From assembly GCA_965228545.1 (NCBI GenBank), contig OZ245822.1, forward strand, positions 1,798,001-1,862,000: a stretch of DNA of 64,000 nt, read 5' to 3'. The translations under genes and the position numbers were made by a program. The notes beneath the pieces were generated by a model that searched no databases, had not been told where the DNA came from, and saw nothing but the letters and a program-made list of their open reading frames with translations. Source of the stretch: HXMU1420-13 sp965228545 (lineage in GTDB: Bacteria > Bacteroidota > Rhodothermia > Balneolales > Balneolaceae). This document shows positions 1-9,466 of this stretch, piece after piece; position 1 is the stretch's first letter; every line of letters starts with the position of its first letter.

Positions 1-1801
1 TTGTAAATCTGTATGGAGAGGTTGTAACCTGACTCGCCGCAGCTGCACTTTTAAACTCACGGGGATACGCCCACACCAACGTAGGAAGTCGCCCATCTCG
101 TTCTTTATCATATCCTGGTGGCAGATAAACCGTAGCGGATAGATCAACCCCATCAGATCGTTTATAGGTGATGAATTCCTTTTTTACATCTTTCAGATCG
201 GGAGTAGGATGCTCAAAAAATGTAAGTTGTTTCATAGATTCCGCATCTAAATCACGCATAAAATAGTTGGGCTGCTCGGTCACAGATTCTCTACGTGTTA
301 TGATCTTGCTCCCCTCATCATCCAAAACTTCAACCAAATATTCATAATATGGCGCTTTTGAACGCCATAGTTCTTCTGCGTTGCCAGATATTAAATCAAA
401 AGAAGTAAGAAATGGTTGATTTCCTTCCGGCGAGTATCCTTGTCCCGACATCAAAACCGCCGCTCCATTATCAACTGTATGGAGAACATAGGTACCATAT
501 TTTGATCGTTTGAACTCCGGCGTGCCCGGATCGGTATATCGATCTTCGATACTTCTATCAAATATGAGCTCTGTGGTTTTATTGGCAGGATCAACCATCC
601 AAGTGCGGCCTTGGCGCGAAGGTCTCCAGTATTCGTTGGCCAGAGCAAATCCTTCCTCACTCCAAGAGATACCTCTATATCGGTATTCCAGATCAATAAT
701 TTGCGTAGGATTACCGGTTAAAGGAACCTGCTGCATTAAAATTCGATCTCTTTTCTCAACTTCGCGATATTGATCACCACCATCTAAGGCTTCTACCCAA
801 ACTAAGGTTGCCGGCTGATCTGCTCGCCAGTTAATGGAACGTGGACCTTCATAAGTTGACGAAAAACCAATTGGAATTTGATCTCGAAGTGGTAAATCAG
901 CAACTACTGATACCAATTTTCCTTTACGATCGATGACACGGGTTTGATTTGGAAATCTGAAAACAGGAACTCTGTATGAGTAAGGAGTTTTAATTTCGGT
1001 TAGTAACAAATACTCGTTGTTTGGACTCAGACTGATTCCTGTAAAAATCCCGGCATCGCTTACAGCCTTCGCCTTTCCTTTGAGATCTACTTCCATAATC
1101 TGTGAAGTGAAATAGTAATCGAATAGCTCTTCATCGTGCTTATTTTGCAACAAATCTTGATAGGTGCGCGCCGGAGTAGCACTACCACTACTTTCTTCAA
1201 CAGTAGGTCCGAACGGGATTATACTTTCCGTTGGAGCTTCACCTCTGTTTTTTGGTACAACCTGAACAAATATTGATTTCGAATCACGGCTCCATGTCAT
1301 TGGTGTACCATAGGTATCGTTTATTTCTATATCACCAGTACGAGTTGCTTTTCCGTTTGAAGCATTTACAATCCAAAGTTCAATGCGATTACTAGCATGC
1401 AACAAAAATGCAGCATGTTTGCCATCGGGCGACCAATTTACGTCGGTAATTTTCGGATTATCCGGAAGTCCGGTTACTTCTACATCTTTGCCCGAAGCAA
1501 TGGTGCGAAAGGTAATACCATTCATGGTTCGCGCTCGGGAAGGCCCCGAAGTTCTAGGATTGATTCGAATTCCAGCTAAACGTAATTCCGGTTGAGCAAC
1601 TTCTTCGATGGAAGGCCTTCCGGGGCGATGTAAAAGCGCCATTTTATCACCAGCTGGTGAGATACTGATATATGGAGTCGCATCGCCATCCACTAAATCG
1701 GTCATAGCTTGCGATGGTTCCTGATAGCCATATTGGGCCAGCACATTACCGGAAAGCAGCAATGCGAATATCAAGGAAAGTACTGTACTGTTTGTTTTCA
1801 T
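1..1801 (-). CDS. S9 family peptidase (glutamyl endopeptidase-like), C-terminus cut by window edge
   Basis: The reading frame is open from an ATG at 1801 to the window edge, giving about 600 residues without a stop. It begins with a signal peptide ending near VLAQ, so the protein is exported. The following residues include a segment reading LHRPGRPSIEEVAQPELRLA, which resembles the start of the chloroplast glutamyl endopeptidase group (S9D) of prolyl oligopeptidases. Several propeller-like repeats (SPDGKHAAF, SPNNEYLLL) fill the middle. The sequence reaches YLPPGYD and LPTLVWAYP, the usual entry into the alpha/beta-hydrolase domain, so the Ser-Asp-His triad lies beyond the window. Family assignment is from recognised wording of the N-terminal part; the exact substrate is not visible. 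Confidence 0.85.
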   Translation of the reverse strand, partial: MKTNSTVLSLIFALLLSGNVLAQYGYQEPSQAMTDLVDGDATPYISISPAGDKMALLHRPGRPSIEEVAQPELRLAGIRINPRTSGPSRARTMNGITFRTIASGKDVEVTGLPDNPKITDVNWSPDGKHAAFLLHASNRIELWIVNASNGKATRTGDIEINDTYGTPMTWSRDSKSIFVQVVPKNRGEAPTESIIPFGPTVEESSGSATPARTYQDLLQNKHDEELFDYYFTSQIMEVDLKGKAKAVSDAGIFTGISLSPNNEYLLLTEIKTPYSYRVPVFRFPNQTRVIDRKGKLVSVVADLPLRDQIPIGFSSTYEGPRSINWRADQPATLVWVEALDGGDQYREVEKRDRILMQQVPLTGNPTQIIDLEYRYRGISWSEEGFALANEYWRPSRQGRTWMVDPANKTTELIFDRSIEDRYTDPGTPEFKRSKYGTYVLHTVDNGAAVLMSGQGYSPEGNQPFLTSFDLISGNAEELWRSKAPYYEYLVEVLDDEGSKIITRRESVTEQPNYFMRDLDAESMKQLTFFEHPTPDLKDVKKEFITYKRSDGVDLSATVYLPPGYDKERDGRLPTLVWAYPREFKSAAAASQVTTSPYRFT

Positions 1802-1884
1802 GAATTATGGTATTTGTTGCAAAGGATGCGAAATAAATCCACATAATTCAGAACTAGCAAGCAATAATCTGTTAAAAAATACTC

Positions 1885-3186
1885 TTAATTTAAGCTCAGT
1901 CTATACAACAAGATTGCCGCTCTTTTAGCTTGTCTTGGAAATTGATTGATATATCCTAACTCGTTTACTGTGTGTCCATCGGTACCGCTCATCCCGAGAG
2001 CATCAATGGCCATATCTACATAAGTAGCGGTAAACGAGACATCAGCAGCTCCTGCACGTAGTGGATTTACCGCTACCACTGCACCATAACCCAAATCTTG
2101 GCTTACTGAACTATAGATAGATAAAAGCTCGCGGTTTCCATCGGTTGGTGCCATTGGAGGATAGCCTTCATCAAATTCAATCACAGCAGATGTTTGAGGG
2201 AGATTTCTATTTACAATTTCTCGCATTTTATTTTTAACTCGTTCCTCCTGCTCTGGAGATAGTGCTCTCAAATCGCCGGCAACAATAGCTGTTTCGGCAA
2301 CTACATTGGTTTTACCAAACGTTGTTCCGCTGCTTGAGCCATCGTCGTGAGTTACGGTAGTTCCGCCCATAATCCGCCCCGGATTGAAGGTCAGAAATTC
2401 TTCGCTTCTTAACTCTTCGTAAAAAGCAGTAAGAATACGGGATACCTCGAAAATTGCACCCGCACCAATGTCTTCGCGAAAAACCTGAGAGGAATGAGCC
2501 GGAGTTCCGGTAACCGTTAATGTCCACCCCATTGCACCTCTTCGCGATACGTTCGCAGTTTTGGGGTTGCCATCACCGTTCTCAAATCCTATCGAAATAT
2601 CTGCCCATTTTGCAGCATCTATTAAGGCTTTTTTTGATAATGACAGCGGCCGCCCACTAAGCTCTTCATCGCCGGTAATTACAATCCTGATGTTCATATC
2701 TTCCAAGGCACCCACTTCTTTCAAAGCACGAAGAGCTTGCAACATGATGATGTTTCCACCCTTCATATCTGCAATTCCGGGACCCTTCGCGGTGGTGTCG
2801 TTTATCATCTCAAATTTTTGAAACGGACTATCCGGTTCAAATACCGTATCTAAGTGACCAATAAGCATAATATTCGGTGCTTCATCAGAACCGTAATGCT
2901 CTGCAATCAAATGCCCCGCACGATTCCAAGCTGCGCCATCTTCGAAGTATGCATTAAAGCCTAACTCACGGAAATGAGGCAGCATGTGCTCGGCAGTTTC
3001 CCGAATTCCATCAAAATTCATGGTTCCGCTATTGATATTCACCGATTCAATTAGCAGCTCCATACCATCGTCGTTGATTTTATCGATATGCTGTACCATT
3101 TTTTGCTCAGTGTCTGATAGCTGTGCAGCTACCGAAGACATCATAAAGATGGAAATAGCAAAATTGAGTAATAACCTTTTACGCAT
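1885..3186 (-). CDS. Exported M20 family metallopeptidase (carboxypeptidase G2-like)
   Basis: A 433-residue zinc exopeptidase with a signal peptide (about residues 1-21, cleavage after VAA). The M20 metal ligands are all present: His111 and Asp113 in GHLDT, bridging Asp140 in GIADMKGG, catalytic Glu174 with Glu175 in GDEE, Glu202 in GFENGD, and His405 in GTDGH near the C-terminus. Such enzymes remove a C-terminal residue, often glutamate, from peptides or conjugates in the periplasm. The start codon lies one base after the gcvP stop, so the two genes are probably cotranscribed; no functional link is obvious. The precise substrate (folate, peptide, acyl amino acid) cannot be told from sequence. 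Confidence 0.88.
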   Translation of the reverse strand: MRKRLLLNFAISIFMMSSVAAQLSDTEQKMVQHIDKINDDGMELLIESVNINSGTMNFDGIRETAEHMLPHFRELGFNAYFEDGAAWNRAGHLIAEHYGSDEAPNIMLIGHLDTVFEPDSPFQKFEMINDTTAKGPGIADMKGGNIIMLQALRALKEVGALEDMNIRIVITGDEELSGRPLSLSKKALIDAAKWADISIGFENGDGNPKTANVSRRGAMGWTLTVTGTPAHSSQVFREDIGAGAIFEVSRILTAFYEELRSEEFLTFNPGRIMGGTTVTHDDGSSSGTTFGKTNVVAETAIVAGDLRALSPEQEERVKNKMREIVNRNLPQTSAVIEFDEGYPPMAPTDGNRELLSIYSSVSQDLGYGAVVAVNPLRAGAADVSFTATYVDMAIDALGMSGTDGHTVNELGYINQFPRQAKRAAILLYRLSLN

Positions 3187-3187
3187 T

Positions 3188-6085
3188 TTATTCCTCTAAT
3201 ATTGATTCAGATTCATATTCCGACATTGGGATGCATGAACACATCAGGTTTCTATCACCGTAAGCGTCGTCAACACGAGAAACACTTGGCCAGAATTTAT
3301 TGTAGCGTAGATGTTCAAGTGGGAATATTGCTTTTTCCACCGGATAAGAGCGTTCCCAATTATCAGTAACAGCAATACGCATGGTATGTGGTGCATTTTT
3401 CATCACATTATCCTGGCGATCCGCAGTGCCTTCTTCGATTTCGCGAATTTCGTTTCTTATACCGATCATGGCATCACAAAAACGATCTAATTCGGCTTTA
3501 CTTTCACTTTCGGTAGGTTCGATCATTAATGTTCCCGGAACCGGAAAACTCATGGTTGGTGCATGGAAACCATAATCCATCAGTCGTTTTGCTACATCAA
3601 CCGATTCTATACCTGCTGATTGCTTAAATGGCCGCAGATCGATGATAAACTCATGCGCAGAACGCCCGGTTTTCCCTGTGTATAGAATAGGGTAATGATC
3701 GTCTAACCGGTCTTTGATGTAGTTAGCATTCAAAATTGCTCGTTTCGTCGCCTCAGTTAATCCTGCCTCGCCCATCATTCTGATGTAAGCGTAAGAAATA
3801 GTAAGAATACTCGCGCTACCAAATGGTGCAGCAGAAATTGCCGAGATCGCTTGATTTCCACCTGTTTTAATTAATGTATGTCCGGATAGGAATGGAGTTA
3901 AATGTTTTGCAACACCGATTGGTCCCATCCCCGGGCCACCACCGCCATGTGGAATACAAAATGTTTTATGCAAATTGAGGTGACAGACATCTGCCCCAAT
4001 TTCGCCGGGACTTGTAAGCCCAACCTGAGCGTTCATATTGGCACCATCCATATAAACCTGCCCACCATGCTTGTGAATAAGTTCACAAAAATCTTTCACC
4101 TTATGTTCAAACACTCCATGGGTTGATGGATAGGTGATCATCAAGGCGGCTAAGCGATCGCTGTATTTTTCTGCTTTATCAGTAAGATCTTCGATTGAAA
4201 TATTTCCGTGATCGTCGGTTGCAACAACCACTACTTCCATACCGGCCATAACTGCACTTGCAGGGTTGGTTCCGTGAGCAGATGATGGAATTAGTGCCAC
4301 ATTTCTGTGATGATCACCGCGACTTTGATGGTACGCTCGGATTGTCATCAAACCGGCATACTCGCCTTGTGCACCAGAATTTGGCTGAAGTGAAACCGAA
4401 TCAAAGCCTGTAATTTCTGAAAGCCAGTCAACCAGATTTTCAAACATTTCGTGGTATCCTTGAGCTTGATCAACAGGAGCGAATGGATGAATTTGTCCAA
4501 ATTCCGGCCAGGTAACAGGAATCATTTCAGTGGTGGCATTCAGCTTCATGGTGCACGAACCGAGCGATATCATTGAGTGCACCAACGATAAATCCTTATT
4601 CTCGAGCTGCTTCATATATCGCAACATCTCATGCTCGGTTTGATACAAATGAAACACTGGATGCTCCATAAATGAACTCGTTCTCTCAAGTTCCTCTGGC
4701 AACTCTAGCACCATGGCTTTAGATGCACTTTTCACATCAAAGGTACTTTCAATACCAAGAGCTTTTGCAAATACATCAAGCACAAGTTGAACGTCTTCTA
4801 GTTCTTTTGTCTCATCAAAGGCAATACCAACTCTCCCATCCTCAAAATATCTGAAGTTTACTTCGTGTTCTTCGGCAATTTGCTTCAGATTTGGAGTGTC
4901 GGTTAAAACGGTAAGTGTATCAAAAAACTGTTTGTTTTGGAACGTTAAACCAAGTTCTTCGAGTCCAGCTTTGGCTAATTTAGTAAGTCCATGAATTTTT
5001 GAAGCGATCTTCTTCAAGCCATTAGGTCCGTGATACACCCCGTACATTCCGGCCATTACCGCCAGTAAAACTTGCGCGGTACAAATATTGGAAGTTGCCT
5101 TTTCACGGCGTATGTGCTGCTCTCTCGTTTGTAGCGCCATTCGGTAGGCAGGCTTTCCTTCAGCATCTTGAGTTACCCCAATTATTCTACCTGGAATTTG
5201 TCGCTTAAAAGCTTCTTTGGTTGCAAAATATGCAGCATGTGGTCCACCATAACCCATAGGAACACCAAATCGCTGTGTTGTACCAACAACGGCGTCTGCT
5301 CCCATCTCACCGGGTGGAGTTAAAATCGTTAAGCTCAATAAATCAGCTGCAACTACAGCGTGTACTTGTTGTTCGTGAGCTGCAGCAATCAAATTGGAGT
5401 AATTCTCTACTGACCCATCGGTAGCGGGATATTGCAGCAACATTCCATAGAGCTTAGGGTCGGTTACATCTAATGTTTTATGGTCGCCAACAACAATATT
5501 TACATCAATAGGTGTTGCTCTGGTTTTGAGAATATCTATGGTTTGTGGATGGCATAATTCGCTTACAAAAAAAGTATTCGCTTCTTTTCTTTTTGCGCCT
5601 TTGCGTTGGCCAAGAAACATACTCATAGCCTCTGCAGCCGCAGTACCCTCATCTAAAAGAGATGCATTCGCCAATTCCATTCCGGTAAGATCACTCACCA
5701 TAGTCTGGAAGTTGATGAGAGCCTCCAATCTGCCTTGCGCAATCTCTGCCTGATACGGTGTATAAGCGGTGTACCAAGCCGGATTTTCTAGAATATTTCT
5801 GAGAATCACTTTGGGCACATGAGTATCATAATAGCCCATTCCAATAAAGGACTTATACATCTTATTTTTGGAAGCTAGTTTTTTGAATTCAACCAGAAAA
5901 TCAAACTCACTAACAGCCTCCGGTAGTTTCAGTTTTTCGGAAAGTCTGATACCATCCGGGATGGTTTCGTTAATTAGTTGATCGATCGAGTCGGCGCCAA
6001 TAGTGGCCAACATTTCTCGGGTGGCTGCTGCATCATTTCCGTGGTGTCGGTGGGCAAACTGCTCTTTCTCAAAGTTGATACTCAT
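3188..6085 (-). CDS. gcvP: Glycine dehydrogenase (decarboxylating), P-protein
   Basis: Full-length single-chain P-protein, 965 residues from the ATG at 6085 (a TTG sits one codon upstream but ATG is preferred). It decarboxylates glycine using pyridoxal phosphate and passes the aminomethyl group to the lipoyl H-protein. The N-terminal half carries the TPYQAEIAQGRLEALINFQT region and the C-terminal half the PLP lysine (about Lys707) in HLNLHKTFCIPHGGGGPG. Both halves of the ancestral alpha-beta pair are fused, as in proteobacteria and eukaryotes. No gcvT or gcvH lies next to it, and I saw no glycine riboswitch in the 200 bp upstream. Confidence 0.97.
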   Translation of the reverse strand: MSINFEKEQFAHRHHGNDAAATREMLATIGADSIDQLINETIPDGIRLSEKLKLPEAVSEFDFLVEFKKLASKNKMYKSFIGMGYYDTHVPKVILRNILENPAWYTAYTPYQAEIAQGRLEALINFQTMVSDLTGMELANASLLDEGTAAAEAMSMFLGQRKGAKRKEANTFFVSELCHPQTIDILKTRATPIDVNIVVGDHKTLDVTDPKLYGMLLQYPATDGSVENYSNLIAAAHEQQVHAVVAADLLSLTILTPPGEMGADAVVGTTQRFGVPMGYGGPHAAYFATKEAFKRQIPGRIIGVTQDAEGKPAYRMALQTREQHIRREKATSNICTAQVLLAVMAGMYGVYHGPNGLKKIASKIHGLTKLAKAGLEELGLTFQNKQFFDTLTVLTDTPNLKQIAEEHEVNFRYFEDGRVGIAFDETKELEDVQLVLDVFAKALGIESTFDVKSASKAMVLELPEELERTSSFMEHPVFHLYQTEHEMLRYMKQLENKDLSLVHSMISLGSCTMKLNATTEMIPVTWPEFGQIHPFAPVDQAQGYHEMFENLVDWLSEITGFDSVSLQPNSGAQGEYAGLMTIRAYHQSRGDHHRNVALIPSSAHGTNPASAVMAGMEVVVVATDDHGNISIEDLTDKAEKYSDRLAALMITYPSTHGVFEHKVKDFCELIHKHGGQVYMDGANMNAQVGLTSPGEIGADVCHLNLHKTFCIPHGGGGPGMGPIGVAKHLTPFLSGHTLIKTGGNQAISAISAAPFGSASILTISYAYIRMMGEAGLTEATKRAILNANYIKDRLDDHYPILYTGKTGRSAHEFIIDLRPFKQSAGIESVDVAKRLMDYGFHAPTMSFPVPGTLMIEPTESESKAELDRFCDAMIGIRNEIREIEEGTADRQDNVMKNAPHTMRIAVTDNWERSYPVEKAIFPLEHLRYNKFWPSVSRVDDAYGDRNLMCSCIPMSEYESESILEE

Positions 6086-6291
6086 CAAGATTGAATCCTA
6101 ATTTTAGTGCTGAATTGGAAGGTTTAGAAACTTGTATGCAGGCTAACAATTTTGTGCAATTACAGTTCCTGTAGATAGACGCTAAAAAATACAGAAAATC
6201 AGATTTAAATAAGCGTAAAATCATTTCCATTGATTGCAGAATCTCCGTTATTTATTAGCTCTTTAAATCAATCAAAATCGGTGGTATTGCA

Positions 6292-6312
6292 ACATCTTGC
6301 TATGCAAGATGT
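6292..6312. promoter_or_regulatory. Perfect inverted repeat upstream of the LVIVD gene (candidate operator)
   Basis: Nine-base arms ACATCTTGC and GCAAGATGT flank TAT, a perfect dyad ending 24 bp before the start codon at 6337. The position suits a repressor or activator of the two-gene propeller operon. No U-tract follows, so it does not look like a terminator. The cognate regulator is unknown. Confidence 0.5.
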
Positions 6313-6336
6313 AATCCGGTCTCAAACGAGGTATTT

Positions 6337-8337
6337 ATGAAACGTTTTCTTCTATCGTTATGCATTCTAATTGCGCTAATTGGTATTCCAACCAACGCAT
6401 TCGCTCAACAGGCGCACATTGTTGTGGAGCCAACTGTACTTACTTTAAATGTAGGTGATGAGGTACAACTTACCGCAAACGCAATTAATGCAAATAACGA
6501 GGTGATTGCTGACACCGTGTTGTTTTTCCTTCAAAGCCGCCGGAACCGCCGGGCAATTGGTGTTACCCGTGATGGCTTTATCACCGCGTATAAACCCGGA
6601 ACTTTCGGCATCAGCGCCCGAACTTTTGGTGACACTCCACTTCGCGAAGATTTTGAAATAACTATTGCTTACCCGCCGATTACCTCGGTAACACTTACTG
6701 GTATTCCTAATAACCTCTACACCGGAACATCATTAAAAGTAACCCCGCAAATTATCGATGCTACCGAAGTTTTGCGTACTAATGTGGACTATTCTATCGC
6801 ATCATCTAACCTGGATGTAGCCATTGTAGATGACTTCGACCAATTGAAACTACTGAAAAAAGGAAAAACTACGCTAACTATTGAAGCTGAAGGAGTTTCA
6901 AAATCAATTCAAGTGGATGTAAAAGAGAATCCTGTAAGCTCGCTTAGTTTAACGCACAATTACACCGGAAAAACGATTCGAACCGGAGATGTAGTAACAT
7001 TTACAGCCACTCCCGAAGATCGAAGAGGGCGAACAGTTAGCGATATTCCGGTTAGTTATTCTTACATCGTACAACCTGATGATGATTTAGGTCAAGGTGC
7101 TTCGGCGCTTATCGAGCAGGATGGAAAATTCGTAGCCAATCACACCGGTGTGTATACAGTTATGGCACGATCTGGAAATCAAATCGCTGAAACCACTTTT
7201 CGCGTGGTGTACAGGAATGTACAACGTCCGATTCAAGTAGTTGGTAAAGGAATTGTTCCTGATGTAAAAACCTCCGATTTATGGGTTTGGGAAGGTGTTG
7301 ACGGCCGGGATTATGCCGTAACTGGAACCTGGGGCGCACGTGGTGAAGCTTTTTTCTGGGATGTTACTGATCCAACCAATATTCACACCATCGATACCGT
7401 ACAAGTTGATGCACGTACAGTGAATGATGTGAAAGTTTCTGAAGATGGAACCATCGCCGTAATTACTCGTGAAGGTGCATCGAATCGTAAAAATGGAATC
7501 ATTATTCTGGATGTAACCAATCCAAGAGACGTTAAAATTCTAAGTGAATATACTGATGGTCTTACCGGTGGGGTTCACAATTCCTTTATTTATGAAGATC
7601 ACGTTTATGCTGTTAATAATGGGCGGAAATACGACATCATAAATATTGAAGACCCAACTAATCCTTATACTGTAAGTGTTGTAGAACTGGATACTCCCGG
7701 GCATGCCATTCATGATGTGTGGATTGAAGACGGGATTGCCTATTCATCAAATTGGGGCGATGGTGTTGTTGCGATGGACATCGGGAGCAATAGTAGTGCC
7801 GATATGCCGGGAGCCGGTGGTTCTCCAGAAAATCCTAAATATCTGGGAAGTTACACCTACCCAAGTGGTTGGAATCATGCTGCATTTCCTTTTAAAAGTA
7901 AATCTACCGGCGATTTTTACATAGCCGCAGGTGATGAAGCTTTCCCGTATGGACTTAACATGAATGGACCAAATCGCGCAGCCGGCTGGGTTCATTTTGT
8001 AAAATTTGATGGCTGGGACAACCCCGAAGAAGTTGCACGCTATCAAGTACCCGAAGCGGGTTCTCACAATTACTGGATTGAGGACGATATACTTTATGCA
8101 GCTTTCTATAACGGTGGTTTGCGTATAGTTGACATCTCCGGTGAACTGATGGGTGATTTATACGAACAGGATCGCGAAATTGCATTATTCTTACCTACCG
8201 ATCCGGAAGCTGCCATACCTAATTCACCCTTCACATGGGGACCTCAACCCTATAAAGGGCTCATCTTCTTAAGCGACTGGAACTCAGGTTTATGGGCTGT
8301 AAAACTCGGAGATACAACAACTGGAGGAACGAACTAA
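6337..8337 (+). CDS. Secreted LVIVD-repeat beta-propeller protein with Ig-like N-terminal domains
   Basis: A 666-residue exported protein (signal peptide to about residue 23, AFAQ). Residues about 27-305 form Ig-like/BIG2-type segments (VEPTVLTLNVGDEVQLTA; TGTSLKVTPQI; TGDVVTFTATPED). The remainder is an LVIVD-type propeller with repeated blades ending in DVTDPTNIHT, DVTNPRDVKI, NIEDPTNPYT and DISG. Family members are surface or periplasmic proteins of unknown biochemical role. A palindrome lies just upstream, and the stop is one base before the start of the next propeller gene, so the two form an operon. The extracellular location is inferred from the signal peptide. Confidence 0.8.
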   Translation: MKRFLLSLCILIALIGIPTNAFAQQAHIVVEPTVLTLNVGDEVQLTANAINANNEVIADTVLFFLQSRRNRRAIGVTRDGFITAYKPGTFGISARTFGDTPLREDFEITIAYPPITSVTLTGIPNNLYTGTSLKVTPQIIDATEVLRTNVDYSIASSNLDVAIVDDFDQLKLLKKGKTTLTIEAEGVSKSIQVDVKENPVSSLSLTHNYTGKTIRTGDVVTFTATPEDRRGRTVSDIPVSYSYIVQPDDDLGQGASALIEQDGKFVANHTGVYTVMARSGNQIAETTFRVVYRNVQRPIQVVGKGIVPDVKTSDLWVWEGVDGRDYAVTGTWGARGEAFFWDVTDPTNIHTIDTVQVDARTVNDVKVSEDGTIAVITREGASNRKNGIIILDVTNPRDVKILSEYTDGLTGGVHNSFIYEDHVYAVNNGRKYDIINIEDPTNPYTVSVVELDTPGHAIHDVWIEDGIAYSSNWGDGVVAMDIGSNSSADMPGAGGSPENPKYLGSYTYPSGWNHAAFPFKSKSTGDFYIAAGDEAFPYGLNMNGPNRAAGWVHFVKFDGWDNPEEVARYQVPEAGSHNYWIEDDILYAAFYNGGLRIVDISGELMGDLYEQDREIALFLPTDPEAAIPNSPFTWGPQPYKGLIFLSDWNSGLWAVKLGDTTTGGTN

Positions 8338-8338
8338 T

Positions 8339-9466
8339 ATGAAATTGAGGGTTCTGTTAACCGGAATATTAATAGTTTTATCGCATCGAGTAATTGCACA
8401 AGAATACTATGTGTACGTTGCTGCTGAATCTGAAGATGAAGTACATTTAGTGCATTTTGATGCCTCTACACGTACTGCAGAAATAGCAGAAACTATCCCG
8501 GTTGGCCGATTCCCAACAGAGATCGATGGTCCGCATGGAATCTCGGTAGCACCGGATGGGAAACACTGGTTTGTATCTATTGCCCACGGTAATCCCTATG
8601 GATTATTAGCTAAATATGAGACCGAAACCAATAAGCTAGTTGGCACCACAGAATTGGGAATGTTTCCTGCTACGATGGAAATATCTCCTAAAACCGGGCT
8701 TCTTTATGTAGTGAATTTTGATTTACACGGCCCCATGAGACCTAGCAACTTAATGGTGGTAGATCCAAATGATATGGAAGTTTTGGACGTAATTGATACC
8801 GGTGTGATGCCTCATGGATCAAGAATTTCTCCTGATGGCGCCTATAATTATCACGTTTCTATGATGAGCGATGAGTTAATTGAAATAAGTGCAGTTACGA
8901 TGGAGGTAACACGTAAACTAAAACTTACTAAAGGCATGAATGCCATGGCTTCTGGCGATGAACATGCAATGCATCAATCAGCAATGAATAACTCAGGAAT
9001 GAATCATAGTGAAATGATGCATAATCCCGTAGAAAAACCAACTTGGGTTGACCCGCATCCAACTAAACCACTGGCGTATGTTGCGGCAAATGGTTCTGAT
9101 GAAATCATTGAAATTGATGTGCAAAAATGGACTATTACCCGACGATTTGATACGGGAAAAGCTCCTTATAATTTGGAAGTGTCGGAGAATGGAAAGTGGT
9201 TAGTTGCTACCTATAAAGGCGAAGGCTCGACCGGTATTTGGGATCTCGAATCCGGGAAGGAAGTTGCTAAAATTGCAAATACGCGTAGAGTTTCGCATGG
9301 TGTTACTATAAGTCCGGATAGCAAATATGCCTTTGTTTCGGTAGAAGGAATTGGTGGCGAACCCGGATCGGTTGAAATTATTGATATTGAAGCAAGAGAA
9401 TTAGTGGATTATGTAGAAACCGGAAAACAGGCTGGTGGTATTTACTTTTGGAAGATGAGTAATTAA
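8339..9466 (+). CDS. Secreted YncE-like beta-propeller with a Met/His-rich insert
   Basis: A 375-residue exported protein: signal peptide to about residue 20 (VIAQ), then YVTN/YncE-type blades (GPHGISVAPDGKHWFV, MPHGSRISPDGAYN, VSHGVTISPDSKYAFV). Between blades, residues 200-229 form an insert with seven or eight methionines and four histidines (MNAMASGDEHAMHQ and MNHSEMMH), resembling methionine-motif copper sites. A GGAGG ribosome site lies at 8322-8328, inside the end of the upstream gene. Its last bases overlap the stop of the convergent gene at 9463. Metal binding is inferred from composition only. Confidence 0.8.
   Translation: MKLRVLLTGILIVLSHRVIAQEYYVYVAAESEDEVHLVHFDASTRTAEIAETIPVGRFPTEIDGPHGISVAPDGKHWFVSIAHGNPYGLLAKYETETNKLVGTTELGMFPATMEISPKTGLLYVVNFDLHGPMRPSNLMVVDPNDMEVLDVIDTGVMPHGSRISPDGAYNYHVSMMSDELIEISAVTMEVTRKLKLTKGMNAMASGDEHAMHQSAMNNSGMNHSEMMHNPVEKPTWVDPHPTKPLAYVAANGSDEIIEIDVQKWTITRRFDTGKAPYNLEVSENGKWLVATYKGEGSTGIWDLESGKEVAKIANTRRVSHGVTISPDSKYAFVSVEGIGGEPGSVEIIDIEARELVDYVETGKQAGGIYFWKMSN

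Noticed and set aside
6086..6336. Glycine riboswitch upstream of gcvP
   Set aside because: The conserved glycine aptamer sequences and paired stems were not found in this region.
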